64,000 bases of DNA from Aptenodytes patagonicus. Its lineage: Eukaryota; Chordata; Aves; Sphenisciformes; Spheniscidae. How positions within the stretch are numbered: the first letter of the stretch is position 1; the number at the start of each line of letters is the position of its first letter. Shown one piece after another: positions 26,501 through 32,300 of the stretch. The stretch is from the NCBI RefSeq assembly GCF_965638725.1, contig NC_134958.1, positions 15,751,464-15,815,463 on the forward strand, written 5' to 3'. The notes under the pieces were generated by a model. It saw only the letters and a list, made by a program, of their open reading frames with translations, was not told the DNA's origin and searched no databases. Both the position numbers and the translations under genes were made by a program.

Positions 26501-28000
26501 TTACCGGTTTCTTTAGCCATACAGTTCTTAAGAGTCCTCAACTTTTACTTAGTCCAGGCTACGGGAACAGGCATACTGACTGACCTTTTCCAAAACGGTT
26601 CCCTGTGCTTCCTCCCACGCCGGTACTGTTACGCCTGGTGTCTCTGTCCCCTTCTTCCACTTCTGTCCCTGCCCACCACGCACCCAACTTGGGCATCATT
26701 AGGTTTGGTAATCACGGATGCCTCAGGGGTCTCGAAGCAGATTGTGTGCCCGAGCACCTTGCATTGCGATAAGTCCATGCCGCCTAACTGGCTGCTGGGA
26801 GGGACAGCTGCCTCGCGCATGCTGTTCATGTGCTCTGAGGACTCCCCTCGTTTATTCCAGTCCTAATCCATCGGAGCTGGTCATGAACTTCTTGGTTCAT
26901 GGGGCTACCCAGGGTCACTCACTCCTCAGGCGCATGTGTTGCTATACTGCTATGCCTTTGTAGCATTGCATTGCAGAAAAAGCAGATGTTCTGAGAGGAC
27001 AGCAACAAGGGAGCTGCCACGGGTCATCCAAGTATAGCATTAACAGTGGCATCAGTTAAAAAGACTTGCATTGTCATTGCCAAAATTTTTACAGAAAGCA
27101 GCAGAAATAGCTTTGATTGTTTACTCCAGTGTCACCCAGGCTGGACAGCTGCAGGAGCCAGATGCGGATTTTGGAACACACACAGCGTTCCCCTGCAGTA
27201 GCAGTACCTGAACGCCTTCTCCAATATGTATTGTTCAAGAGCGGGCTTGCTGAAAGACATTCATTGCTGAGATAAATCGGTGCAGGGAGTCCCGTTGCTC
27301 TGTCGGGTGCATCGCTGACAAGAGCAAAGTGTAACTAGAAATACTGCCTGCGTAAATGCCCGAGAGACTGAATCGGCATCGTGTACATAGTCCTGACAGA
27401 GATGCCGTTTCTTTCTCTGCCCTAGATTGCAGTGCCCTAAACCACCTCACTGAGACCTGTGGCAACTAAGATTTTTAGAAAGTGACGCTGTGGAATGTTG
27501 TAATGTTTCGTGGGTACATAATATAGTTAGGCACATAGGAGACCCTTTCTAAACATTACAACAACAATTTTATGGCTACTGTGCAAATGAAAAGCCTGGA
27601 GATGGCTAGATCTGAAATTTGGCTTTTAGAATCGTCTTCTATTTCTGCCCTTTTTCGTCTTTTTTTTTTTAAGATCTTAATTTTTTAAATCTGTTTATTA
27701 AATGCCTTAGAGCGACTTTATTTTTCATGCAGTACAAGCGGATCTTTAACGAGTCTCTCATTTTTCTATCTTATGCCGTGTACTTTGTGACAGATACTCC
27801 TCAAAAACCTGCTGTACCACAGGGTCTTGTATATTCCCTATAAGGTCTTGAGGATTCCTTGCTTACAAAGGTGTTCTCTTTGGCAGGATCTCTTGCAGCT
27901 GCAGTATGAAGGCGTTGCAGTCATGAAGTTGTTTGACAGAGCAAAAGTGAATGTCAACCTTCTGATCTTTCTTCTGAATAAAAAATTTTATGGGAAGTAA
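2411..28000 (+). CDS. IQGAP1: IQGAP1, Ras GTPase-activating-like scaffold protein (3' 24 coding exons; 5' part outside window)
   Basis: Joined exons: 2411-2574, 5349-5439, 6888-7055, 7434-7576, 7921-8091, 9218-9301, 9400-9471, 9563-9632, 10073-10281, 11268-11423, 11583-11746, 12929-13153, 14444-14584, 14674-14758, 17021-17253, 18021-18153, 18507-18609, 20092-20227, 22123-22210, 22637-22849, 23940-24106, 24997-25119, 26022-26130, 27887-28000. All borders are GT-AG, phases match, and 3,362 nt read through with no stop to TAA at 27998-28000. Seen in order: IQGAP repeats, a WW domain, four IQ motifs, a RasGAP-related domain ([12 protein letters not shown]) and the RasGAP C-terminal domain ending KFYGK. 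The family is a cytoplasmic/cortical scaffold that binds calmodulin through its IQ motifs and stabilises GTP-bound Rac1/CDC42 rather than hydrolysing GTP; it links to actin, cadherin, microtubule and ERK partners. The sequence follows human IQGAP1, as I recall it, nearly residue for residue, which separates it from IQGAP2 and IQGAP3. About 1,119 of the usual ~1,657 residues are present; the N-terminal CH domain lies upstream of the window. Confidence 0.97.
2575..5348 (+). other. IQGAP1 intron
   Basis: An intron of about 2.8 kb with a 21-base G run at 3511-3531 and a T-rich stretch around 2954-2968. A 152-codon - strand ORF at 4733-5191 shows no recognisable domain and is judged spurious. No other gene is seen. 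Confidence 0.75.
3511..3531. repeat. Poly(G) run, 21 bases
   Basis: An uninterrupted run of 21 G at 3511-3531 lies within an IQGAP1 intron, followed by GTGTTTGGGG. Such runs vary in length and are error-prone in sequencing; on the transcribed G strand they can form quadruplexes. Confidence 0.95.
5349..5439 (+). CDS. IQGAP1: IQGAP1 coding exon
   Basis: The acceptor is TTCTCTTCAG and the donor GTAAGT. It encodes [20 protein letters not shown] through EESER plus the first base of a Phe codon. The VLWLDEIQ core matches the IQGAP1 repeat region. Human IQGAP1 has EIQDES where this copy has DTKDET. Confidence 0.94.
5440..6887 (+). other. IQGAP1 intron containing a CR1 fragment
   Basis: The intron carries a CR1 LINE fragment at about 5845-6497 in the same orientation as the gene. 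The flanks are AT-rich and show no other feature. Confidence 0.8.
5845..6497 (+). mobile_element. CR1 LINE fragment (reverse transcriptase 5' part), inactivated
   Basis: The + strand encodes a CR1 ORF2 segment: [14 protein letters not shown], then [15 protein letters not shown], then [19 protein letters not shown] and [18 protein letters not shown]. These are hallmarks of the region leading into the reverse transcriptase palm. The element is truncated at both ends, with no catalytic FADD motif and no CR1 3' tail. The reading frame shifts after the lysine-rich stretch near 6350-6365: the continuation typical of CR1 is found in another frame from about 6368 to 6490. It is a dead insertion within an IQGAP1 intron. 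Confidence 0.9.
6888..7055 (+). CDS. IQGAP1: IQGAP1 coding exon
   Basis: The acceptor is GTTCCAAAG and the donor GTGAAC, a weaker donor. It completes the split Phe codon and encodes [15 protein letters not shown], then [20 protein letters not shown], ending MAA plus one base. It is the last IQGAP repeat before the WW domain. Confidence 0.94.
7056..7433 (+). other. IQGAP1 intron
   Basis: A 378-bp intron with a T-rich stretch around 7194-7220. I see nothing else in it. Confidence 0.8.
7434..7576 (+). CDS. IQGAP1: IQGAP1 coding exon, WW domain
   Basis: The acceptor is CTGCTCACAG and the donor GTAGGG. It encodes [20 protein letters not shown] then [12 protein letters not shown] and LSREEIQ. The spaced tryptophans, the aromatic YHYYHN strand and the WDEP end define the WW domain. 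In IQGAP1 this domain has been linked to ERK binding and to partner contacts. Confidence 0.96.
7577..7920 (+). other. IQGAP1 intron
   Basis: A 344-bp intron. I see no feature inside it. Confidence 0.8.
7921..8091 (+). CDS. IQGAP1: IQGAP1 coding exon, IQ motif 1
   Basis: The acceptor is GTTAATCCAG and the donor GTAATG. It encodes [20 protein letters not shown], the IQ1 motif [14 protein letters not shown], and [13 protein letters not shown], which starts IQ2. It is an in-phase exon of 57 codons. Confidence 0.96.
8092..9217 (+). other. IQGAP1 intron
   Basis: An intron of about 1.1 kb with a simple A/C stretch at 8739-8775. No other feature is seen. Confidence 0.8.
9218..9301 (+). CDS. IQGAP1: IQGAP1 coding exon, IQ motif 2
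   Basis: The acceptor is CTGTTTTCAG and the donor GTAGTG. It encodes [20 protein letters not shown] and then QKDQVVK, an in-phase 28-codon exon. With the CIQ of the previous exon it completes the second calmodulin-binding IQ motif. Confidence 0.95.
9400..9471 (+). CDS. IQGAP1: IQGAP1 coding exon, IQ motif 3
   Basis: The acceptor is CTTCTATAG and the donor GTAAGA. It encodes [20 protein letters not shown] and FRNH, 24 codons in phase. The flanking introns are very short (98 and 91 bp), so the IQ block is compact. Confidence 0.95.
9563..9632 (+). CDS. IQGAP1: IQGAP1 coding exon, IQ motif 4
   Basis: The acceptor is TTAATCCTAG and the donor GTAAGT. It encodes [20 protein letters not shown] and KTL plus one base of the next Ile codon. 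This is the fourth IQ motif. Confidence 0.95.
9633..10072 (+). other. IQGAP1 intron
   Basis: A 440-bp intron with no feature that I can support. Confidence 0.8.
10073..10281 (+). CDS. IQGAP1: IQGAP1 coding exon
   Basis: The acceptor is CTATTTTTAG and the donor GTAGGA. It encodes [20 protein letters not shown], then [20 protein letters not shown] and [19 protein letters not shown]. It links the IQ block to the RasGAP-related domain and is predicted to be helical. Confidence 0.96.
10282..11267 (+). other. IQGAP1 intron
   Basis: An intron of about 1.0 kb. It has a short A-run at 10729-10738 and no recognisable gene or transposon. Confidence 0.8.
11268..11423 (+). CDS. IQGAP1: IQGAP1 coding exon
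   Basis: The acceptor is TTTCTTTCCAG and the donor GTAAGC. It encodes [20 protein letters not shown], then [20 protein letters not shown] and FYLLQ. It is a lysine-rich helical lead-in to the GAP-related domain. Confidence 0.96.
11583..11746 (+). CDS. IQGAP1: IQGAP1 coding exon, start of RasGAP-related domain
   Basis: The acceptor is TTGTTGTAG and the donor GTACGT. It encodes [20 protein letters not shown] and then [20 protein letters not shown]. The Thr codon at 11724-11726 sits where catalytic RasGAPs carry the arginine finger, consistent with the family's lack of GAP activity. Confidence 0.96.
11747..12928 (+). other. IQGAP1 intron
   Basis: An intron of about 1.2 kb with several short ORFs on both strands, none domain-like. 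No transposon is recognised. Confidence 0.8.
12929..13153 (+). CDS. IQGAP1: IQGAP1 coding exon, RasGAP-related domain
   Basis: The acceptor is TTCTTCTTCAG and the donor GTATGG. It encodes [20 protein letters not shown], then [20 protein letters not shown] and MESQTGEA plus two bases. This is the core of the GAP-related domain that binds active Rac1/CDC42. Confidence 0.96.
13154..14443 (+). other. IQGAP1 intron
   Basis: An intron of about 1.3 kb containing an adjoining A11/G11 run at 13759-13780. No other feature is seen. Confidence 0.8.
13759..13780. repeat. A11-G11 homopolymer pair
   Basis: Eleven A are followed directly by eleven G at 13759-13780, inside an intron. It is an all-purine low-complexity tract. 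Confidence 0.9.
14444..14584 (+). CDS. IQGAP1: IQGAP1 coding exon, RasGAP-related domain
   Basis: The acceptor is TTTCAAATAG and the donor GTGAGT. It encodes [20 protein letters not shown], then [20 protein letters not shown] and SSVDKI plus two bases. It is separated from the next exon by only 89 bp. Confidence 0.96.
14674..14758 (+). CDS. IQGAP1: IQGAP1 coding exon, RasGAP-related domain
   Basis: The acceptor is TCTCTCGAAG and the donor GTGAGG. It encodes [20 protein letters not shown] and AGEDELLK. The [15 protein letters not shown] stretch is a RasGAP-fold signature. Confidence 0.96.
14759..17020 (+). other. IQGAP1 intron
   Basis: A 2.3-kb AT-rich intron. Short ORFs around 16806-17085 lead into the next exon in the wrong frames and are shadows. 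No transposon is recognised. Confidence 0.8.
17021..17253 (+). CDS. IQGAP1: IQGAP1 coding exon, RasGAP-related domain core
   Basis: The acceptor is CTTTTCCTAG and the donor GTAGAA. It encodes [20 protein letters not shown], then [20 protein letters not shown] and [32 protein letters not shown] replaces the FLR-x-x-NPAI motif of catalytic RasGAPs. Human IQGAP1, as recalled, has MFLGD here; this copy has MFMGD. Confidence 0.97.
17254..18020 (+). other. IQGAP1 intron
   Basis: A 767-bp intron with nothing recognised. Confidence 0.8.
18021..18153 (+). CDS. IQGAP1: IQGAP1 coding exon
   Basis: The acceptor is TTTTCTGAAG and the donor GTAAGT. It encodes [20 protein letters not shown], then [20 protein letters not shown] and NTHT. 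It is the end of the GAP-related fold. Confidence 0.96.
18154..18506 (+). other. IQGAP1 intron
   Basis: A 353-bp intron with nothing recognised. Confidence 0.8.
18507..18609 (+). CDS. IQGAP1: IQGAP1 coding exon
   Basis: The acceptor is TTCATCTAG and the donor GTGGTC, a non-standard +3 to +6. It encodes [20 protein letters not shown] and [14 protein letters not shown] plus one base. The reading is collinear with human IQGAP1. Confidence 0.95.
18610..20091 (+). other. IQGAP1 intron
   Basis: An intron of about 1.5 kb with short G-runs near 19266-19280 and 19555-19570. No gene or transposon is recognised. Confidence 0.8.
20092..20227 (+). CDS. IQGAP1: IQGAP1 coding exon
   Basis: The acceptor is TGCTTGGCAG and the donor GTAAGT. 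It encodes [20 protein letters not shown], then [20 protein letters not shown] and TILL plus two bases. The [16 protein letters not shown] stretch is invariant with human IQGAP1 as recalled. Confidence 0.96.
20228..22122 (+). other. IQGAP1 intron
   Basis: A 1.9-kb intron. A weak CR1-tail-like phrase (GGCCTAGATGGACC) lies near 21257-21271, but it is too short to call. Nothing else is seen. Confidence 0.75.
22123..22210 (+). CDS. IQGAP1: IQGAP1 coding exon, RasGAP C-terminal region
   Basis: The acceptor is ATCTCTTTGCAG and the donor GTACGA. It encodes [20 protein letters not shown] and LETPATSEQ. It opens the C-terminal RGC region. Confidence 0.96.
22211..22636 (+). other. IQGAP1 intron
   Basis: A 426-bp intron with nothing recognised. 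Confidence 0.8.
22637..22849 (+). CDS. IQGAP1: IQGAP1 coding exon with PKC phosphosite region
   Basis: The acceptor is TTTTTCTAG and the donor GTATGC. It encodes [20 protein letters not shown], then [20 protein letters not shown] and [20 protein letters not shown]. Serine codons at 22709-22711 and 22715-22717 match human S1441 and S1443 (numbering from memory). The residue between them is Val here rather than Lys. Confidence 0.96.
22850..23939 (+). other. IQGAP1 intron
   Basis: A 1.1-kb AT-rich intron with nothing recognised. Confidence 0.8.
23940..24106 (+). CDS. IQGAP1: IQGAP1 coding exon, RGC domain
   Basis: The acceptor is TGTGGCGTAG and the donor GTAAGT. It encodes [20 protein letters not shown], then [20 protein letters not shown] and [14 protein letters not shown]. 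It is a basic coiled stretch of the RasGAP C-terminal domain. Confidence 0.97.
24107..24996 (+). other. IQGAP1 intron
   Basis: An 890-bp intron with T-rich stretches near 24718-24748 and 24970-24994, the latter forming the next acceptor's pyrimidine tract. No transposon is called. Confidence 0.8.
24997..25119 (+). CDS. IQGAP1: IQGAP1 coding exon, RGC domain
   Basis: The acceptor is TTTTTTTCAG and the donor GTGAGT. It encodes [20 protein letters not shown], then [20 protein letters not shown] plus two bases. It is a basic segment within the RGC domain. Confidence 0.96.
25120..26021 (+). other. IQGAP1 intron
   Basis: A 902-bp intron with nothing recognised. Confidence 0.8.
26022..26130 (+). 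CDS. IQGAP1: IQGAP1 coding exon, RGC domain
   Basis: The acceptor is AATTTCATAG and the donor GTAAGA. It encodes [20 protein letters not shown] and [16 protein letters not shown]. It is collinear with the human C-terminus. Confidence 0.97.
26131..27886 (+). other. Last IQGAP1 intron
   Basis: A 1.76-kb intron whose middle (about 26,380-27,450) is noticeably richer in GC and CpG than the neighbouring introns. It carries a 184-codon + strand ORF at 26312-26866 without a recognised domain. A 66-nt inverted-repeat hairpin lies at 27497-27562. No CR1 is recognised. Confidence 0.7.
27497..27562. repeat. Inverted repeat / hairpin candidate
   Basis: GTTGTAATGTTT at 27497-27508 is the exact reverse complement of AAACATTACAAC at 27551-27562. 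A second potential pairing, GGGT (27512-27515) with ACCC (27542-27545), lies inside. The remaining loop is about 26 nt. It sits in the last IQGAP1 intron. Confidence 0.6.
27887..28000 (+). CDS. IQGAP1: IQGAP1 terminal coding exon
   Basis: The acceptor is TCTTTGGCAG. It encodes [20 protein letters not shown] and [17 protein letters not shown], then TAA at 27998-28000. The last 37 residues match the recalled human IQGAP1 C-terminus, which fixes the paralogue. Confidence 0.98.
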   Translation, partial: DLLQLQYEGVAVMKLFDRAKVNVNLLIFLLNKKFYGK

Positions 28001-29055
28001 CCAACCTCTGCCAGCAAGCCTGTGAAAGGGGAGACGAATAGAAACCTGCACATACAACTTTTGATGACGTAGCTATCTATCAGTATATGCCCATGCTGTG
28101 CTAAAATATATCAAATGTATCATGAAGGAGGACTAAGAACCTCTTGTGAATTGACAACCCTGACTGAGTCTGCAGGGAGTTGGTTTCTCGTTTATTTATG
28201 ATCTTTATCTTCAACCTTGAAGGTCCTCTGAAAAGCATTTAATTTAGAATGTGTTTTTTACATGGCGCTGGGGATTAAACTAATATTAGAGTATACTTAG
28301 GGCATCTGGAGGCTTTATTTGCCTAATTGCGTGCTTCGCAAGGCTTGAATTCTTGTTGCCCGTGCGAAGAGAAAGCTGGCACTGTACAGCGGTCGGTTTG
28401 CCTCTTCCTGAAAGCAAAAGAGGGTTGCAGATTGTATTTGGACTCCAATTATTCTCTAACAGTAATGACCAAAATAAAAAATGGACAAGGTCCAGGTTAC
28501 CCATTTGTTGGTGAGCTTGCGGTGGTGGCGGCGGCCAATCCCCAAGATAGAACTACTACAGCCTGGGGAATCAGTACGCGTCATAAGTGGTTGCTGAATT
28601 ATTCGTGATTATGTGCTATAGCCACATAGAACAGCTGTAGTGTCTCACTTTTCTTGATTTGTTTCTGTTTATCACACTGTAATAATTTACAGATGGCTCC
28701 TTAAATAGAGGGACTGTGGAATGTATTTACTAGTGCTTACAGATGAAAAGAAGCCTTTTGGGGAAGGGGAGGGAAACTTAAAAAATTTCTTGAGACGTGT
28801 TAACTTTTAATGTTGCTTGCAAAGCATTTGAAATGTAAAAATAACTTTTTTTCCAGTTTAGAGCAATGTTCTATATATCTGTATCTGATGCAATAAATGT
28901 TAGGCTCTACCTGCAGACTTGTCAAAGGAAGATTATCTTAAATAGGTTAGCTTTTAAAAAGTTAAATTTTTCTAGCTATACTCAAGTTCCCGTTTCTTTT
29001 ACTACTTTGTTTCTTTTTTCACCATGGTGGTGGTGCTGGCTGTTCTGCTATATCC

Positions 29056-29061
29056 AATAAA
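29056..29061 (+). terminator. Proximal poly(A) signal AATAAA
   Basis: AATAAA at 29056-29061 is followed 14 bases later by a genomic run of 15 A (29076-29090). Cleavage would fall in or next to the A-run, so cDNA support at this point could also be internal priming. Confidence 0.5.
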
Positions 29062-29837
29062 AATGGAGAGACTCTAAAAAAAAAAAAAAATCTGACCTTT
29101 AAATTCATCAGTTGTTCCAGCTCTCCCCCCAGTTTTTTTCTTAACATTTTTATTTTTTAAAAAAGGGACATATCTCTTAATTGCAAATTTCAAGTTATTC
29201 ATAGGTCACTTGTGTGTGTTCAGATTACTGAGTTTAATTGAACTGCTTTCTCTCTGATCTACACTGGGCGAGTTATTTCAGCTTAAATCTTTTCTCATGA
29301 AAGACACTGTAGTATTTGAAATGGCTACATGCCTGAGGATAATTTTTCTGCAGTCCTCTCGGAAGCAAATATTTATTTCAACCTGCTGGTGTCTAGACTG
29401 TATTTAAACATATTTTAGTGTTGGTGCATGCGCGGTCCAACCCAATAACAAGAATTACTTATCAAACCCAAGAAAGATCTTTATGGTCGAGATCATCTGA
29501 AACGGAGATACCTCCGAACTGGATTTCCACTGAAATCTGACGAAGAGGTCTGAAACGGGATAAAGGTCTTGCCTTGTGTTTTTGTTTGGTGGGGCCTTTT
29601 TGTTTTGGTTGGTTTTTTTTCCTGCCTCTGAATTTGCTATATCGTAGAAGGACTTAAAAAATTAATTCCTTTGATTTGGGGATGATGCGAATAATGGTAG
29701 AACATTATAAAATGATTGTTAGGAAAATGCAGCTGTATTCTGCAAGCTCTCGAGCCACAGGGATTGATCATCCCCCCCCTTTTTCTTTTTTCTTTTTTTT
29801 TTTAATGAATACTTCTAATACTTTTCAATGTCTGCCA

Positions 29838-29843
29838 AATAAA
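29838..29843 (+). terminator. Distal poly(A) signal AATAAA
   Basis: AATAAA in the context GCCAAATAAATTTC lies 1.84 kb after the stop codon. It is the last canonical hexamer before the sequence changes to GC-rich intergenic DNA. Confidence 0.55.
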
Positions 29844-29860
29844 TTTCAACTATAACCCAG

Positions 29861-31210
29861 CTGGGATTCAGGGACAAGGTAATGAGGTGTTAGAGGCCTG
29901 TAGTACCTGTGGGGAAAGCATCCTTACTACGTGATTTACAATAATTCCCTTGTTGCTTACACCTATTGAAAAAACAGGTTTTTGGCAAAAATTGAAAAAA
30001 AAAACCCAACAAATTATTTGAAAATAATCTTAAAAATGGGAGAGCATCTGCTCATTTTAGCTGAGTAACATTATGGAACTGGAGGGGTTTTTTAAAGGAA
30101 AAGCCTCTATTAAAAGATCCACTCTCAGCACTTAATTATATGTATTTTTTAATTTACTGGTGGTTTAGCTTTGCTTACTCCATTACACCACTGTATTTAC
30201 CATGGGGGTAGGTACAAGTACAAAGTGTGTCATCTTTCTTTCCTGGTAAAATTTGCCTTTGTAACTCAAGTCTAAGTAAAGTCATTTGTCCCCAGGGGTG
30301 TCGTGTGAGTTCCTGACTGCAGACAGCAGCTGCGAACATGCGGCTGGGCCCCGGGCACTGCCATCGGTGAGCACAGTTAGGCTGCACCAGCACCAGGGAA
30401 ACCACCCTGACTCCAGAGGGCTCCTGCCTCCTCTGCGAGTCGGTCCTGGCCTTTCTCGTGCCTGTGGGGGTGGCCGTGGTGTGAGGAAACACAATGGATG
30501 ACACGACACAGCTAGGGTGGAGGTGTGGACCTCCTAATGTGACTGCACACCCCCCCACCCTGGGGACCTCCCTAAGGGACCCATGCCTCCCCCCCTCCCA
30601 GAACGCTCTAGCCCCATCCTAGTAGGATGAGCACAAGTCAGCCCTCGATGGCATCTTATTCTCAATTAACAGAAATGTCTTCTGATTCAGCTAGGGGAAA
30701 GAGCAAGGCCCTCGTAGATGCTCCTGCAACCTGCTTGGCCTCCCACAAGCCTTGCACTGCACTGGGGTTCTCCTTGCCATTTGCTATGGCCCTATAGTGT
30801 CCTTGTGGCCCCCAGCTACCCCAAACCCTGCCCCAGAGCCAGCAAACACTGCCCCAAAACTCTGGCCACCAGACCCTGCCTCAGTGCCCTCGGAGATCCC
30901 TAAGCCTGCCCCCAGGGCCCTGAAACACCCTAAACCCTGTCTCGGGGTCTCCAGTGCTCACTGCCTTCCCCATAGCTGACACCAACACCCAAATGGCCTC
31001 TGCCCCAGGGTTGGCACCTGTGAGAGCTTTCCGCAAGCTGCTTTCAGGACCTGGGGTGGACCTCTGCTTTGCCAGCAGAGCTGGTTGTCCCCAATGTGTC
31101 GTGTATCACCCCAGCTTCTGTGGACAAAATTAAAATCTGTCTTTCCAGCAAAACTGCATTATGGAGTGTTTCTTTCTGAGTCTTTGTGTATGAGTATGAG
31201 CCCTCGTGAC
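29861..31210. other. Intergenic region, partly GC-rich and C-rich
   Basis: From 29,861 to 30,280 the DNA is AT-rich. From 30,290 to 31,090 it is GC-rich with C-runs. Around 30,810-30,960 degenerate repeats of an ACCCTGCCCC/CCTAAACCCTG kind occur. Overlapping ORFs on both strands (for example 30175-30558 on -) look like composition artefacts. No gene is recognised. Confidence 0.6.
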
Positions 31211-32300
31211 TTAGAATCATAGAATCATTTAGGTTGGAAAAGACCCTTAAGGTCATCGAGTCTAACTGTTAACCTAGCACTGCCAAGTCCACCACTAAAC
31301 CATGTCCCTAAGTGCCACATCTACATGTCTTTTAAATACCTCCAGGGATGGGGACTCAACCACTTCCCTGGGCAGCCTGTTCCAATGTTTGACAGCCCTT
31401 TCGGTGAAGAAATTTTTCCTAATACCCAATCTAAACCTCCCCTGGCGCAACTTGAGGCCATTTCCTCTTGTCCTATCGCTTGTTACCTGGGAGAAGAGAC
31501 CGACACCCACCTCGCTACAACCTCCTCTCAGGTAGTTTTCTCCAGACTAAACAACCCCAGTTCCCTCAGCCGCTCCTCATAAGACTTGTTCTCCAGACCC
31601 CTCACCAGCCTCATTGCCCTTCTCTGGACACGCTCCAGCACCTCAACGTCCTTCTTGTAGTGAGGGGCCCAAAACTGAACACAGTATTCGAGGTGCGGCC
31701 TCACCAGTGCCGAGTACAGGGGGACAATCACTTCCCTCCTCCTGCTGGCCACACTATTTCTGATCCAGGCCAGGATGCCATTGGCCGCCTTGGCCACCTG
31801 GGCACACTGCCGGCTCATGTTCAGCCGGCTGTCGACCAACACCCCCAGGTCCTTTTCCGCCAGGCAGCTTTCCAGCCCCTCTTCCCCAAGCCTGTAGCGC
31901 TGCATGGGGTTGTTGTGGCCAAAGTGCAGGACCTGGCACTTGGCCTTGTTGAACCTCATACAGTTGGCCTCGGCCCATCGATCCAGCCTGTCCAGGTCCC
32001 TCTGCAGAGCCTTCCTACCCTCGAGCAGATCAACGCTCCCGCCCAACTTGGTGTCGTCTGCAAACTTACTGAGGGTGCACTTGATCCCCTCATCCAGATC
32101 ATTGATAAAGATATTGAACAAGACCGGCCCCAAAACTGAGCCCTGGGGAACACCACTTGTCACCGGCCACCAACTGGATGTAACTCCATTCACCACAACT
32201 CTCTGGGCCCGGCCGTCCAGCCAGTTTTTTACCCAGCGAAGAATATGCCTGCCCAGCTTGTACAGTGATCTATCGTCGTGGCTCTGCCGGGGACTGTGCT
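31211..32300 (-). mobile_element. CR1 LINE, 5'-truncated copy with 3' end
   Basis: On the - strand the C-terminal reverse transcriptase reads from about 32196 to 31528. It includes [20 protein letters not shown] and [10 protein letters not shown], the FADD catalytic motif, then [20 protein letters not shown] and [17 protein letters not shown]. Upstream coding continues to about 32,290 ([12 protein letters not shown]). A second frame (31510-31295) gives the usual CR1 end, from [16 protein letters not shown] to [20 protein letters not shown]. The 3' terminus is AATCATAGAATCAT on the + strand at about 31,213, the CR1 ATTCTATG repeat. Relative to CR1 as recalled, a short segment appears missing around 31,528, where the ORF stops at KTT. 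The copy is well preserved and therefore fairly young. Confidence 0.93.

Larger units (their letters stand above)
28001..29860 (+). other. IQGAP1 3' untranslated region
   Basis: AT-rich sequence after the stop codon, ending near an AATAAA at 29838-29843; a possible shorter form ends after AATAAA at 29056-29061. The resulting UTR of about 1.05 or 1.85 kb is in the usual range for this gene. Several ATTTA-type AU-rich motifs occur, for example near 28190 and 29370. No ORF inside looks coding. Confidence 0.75.
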
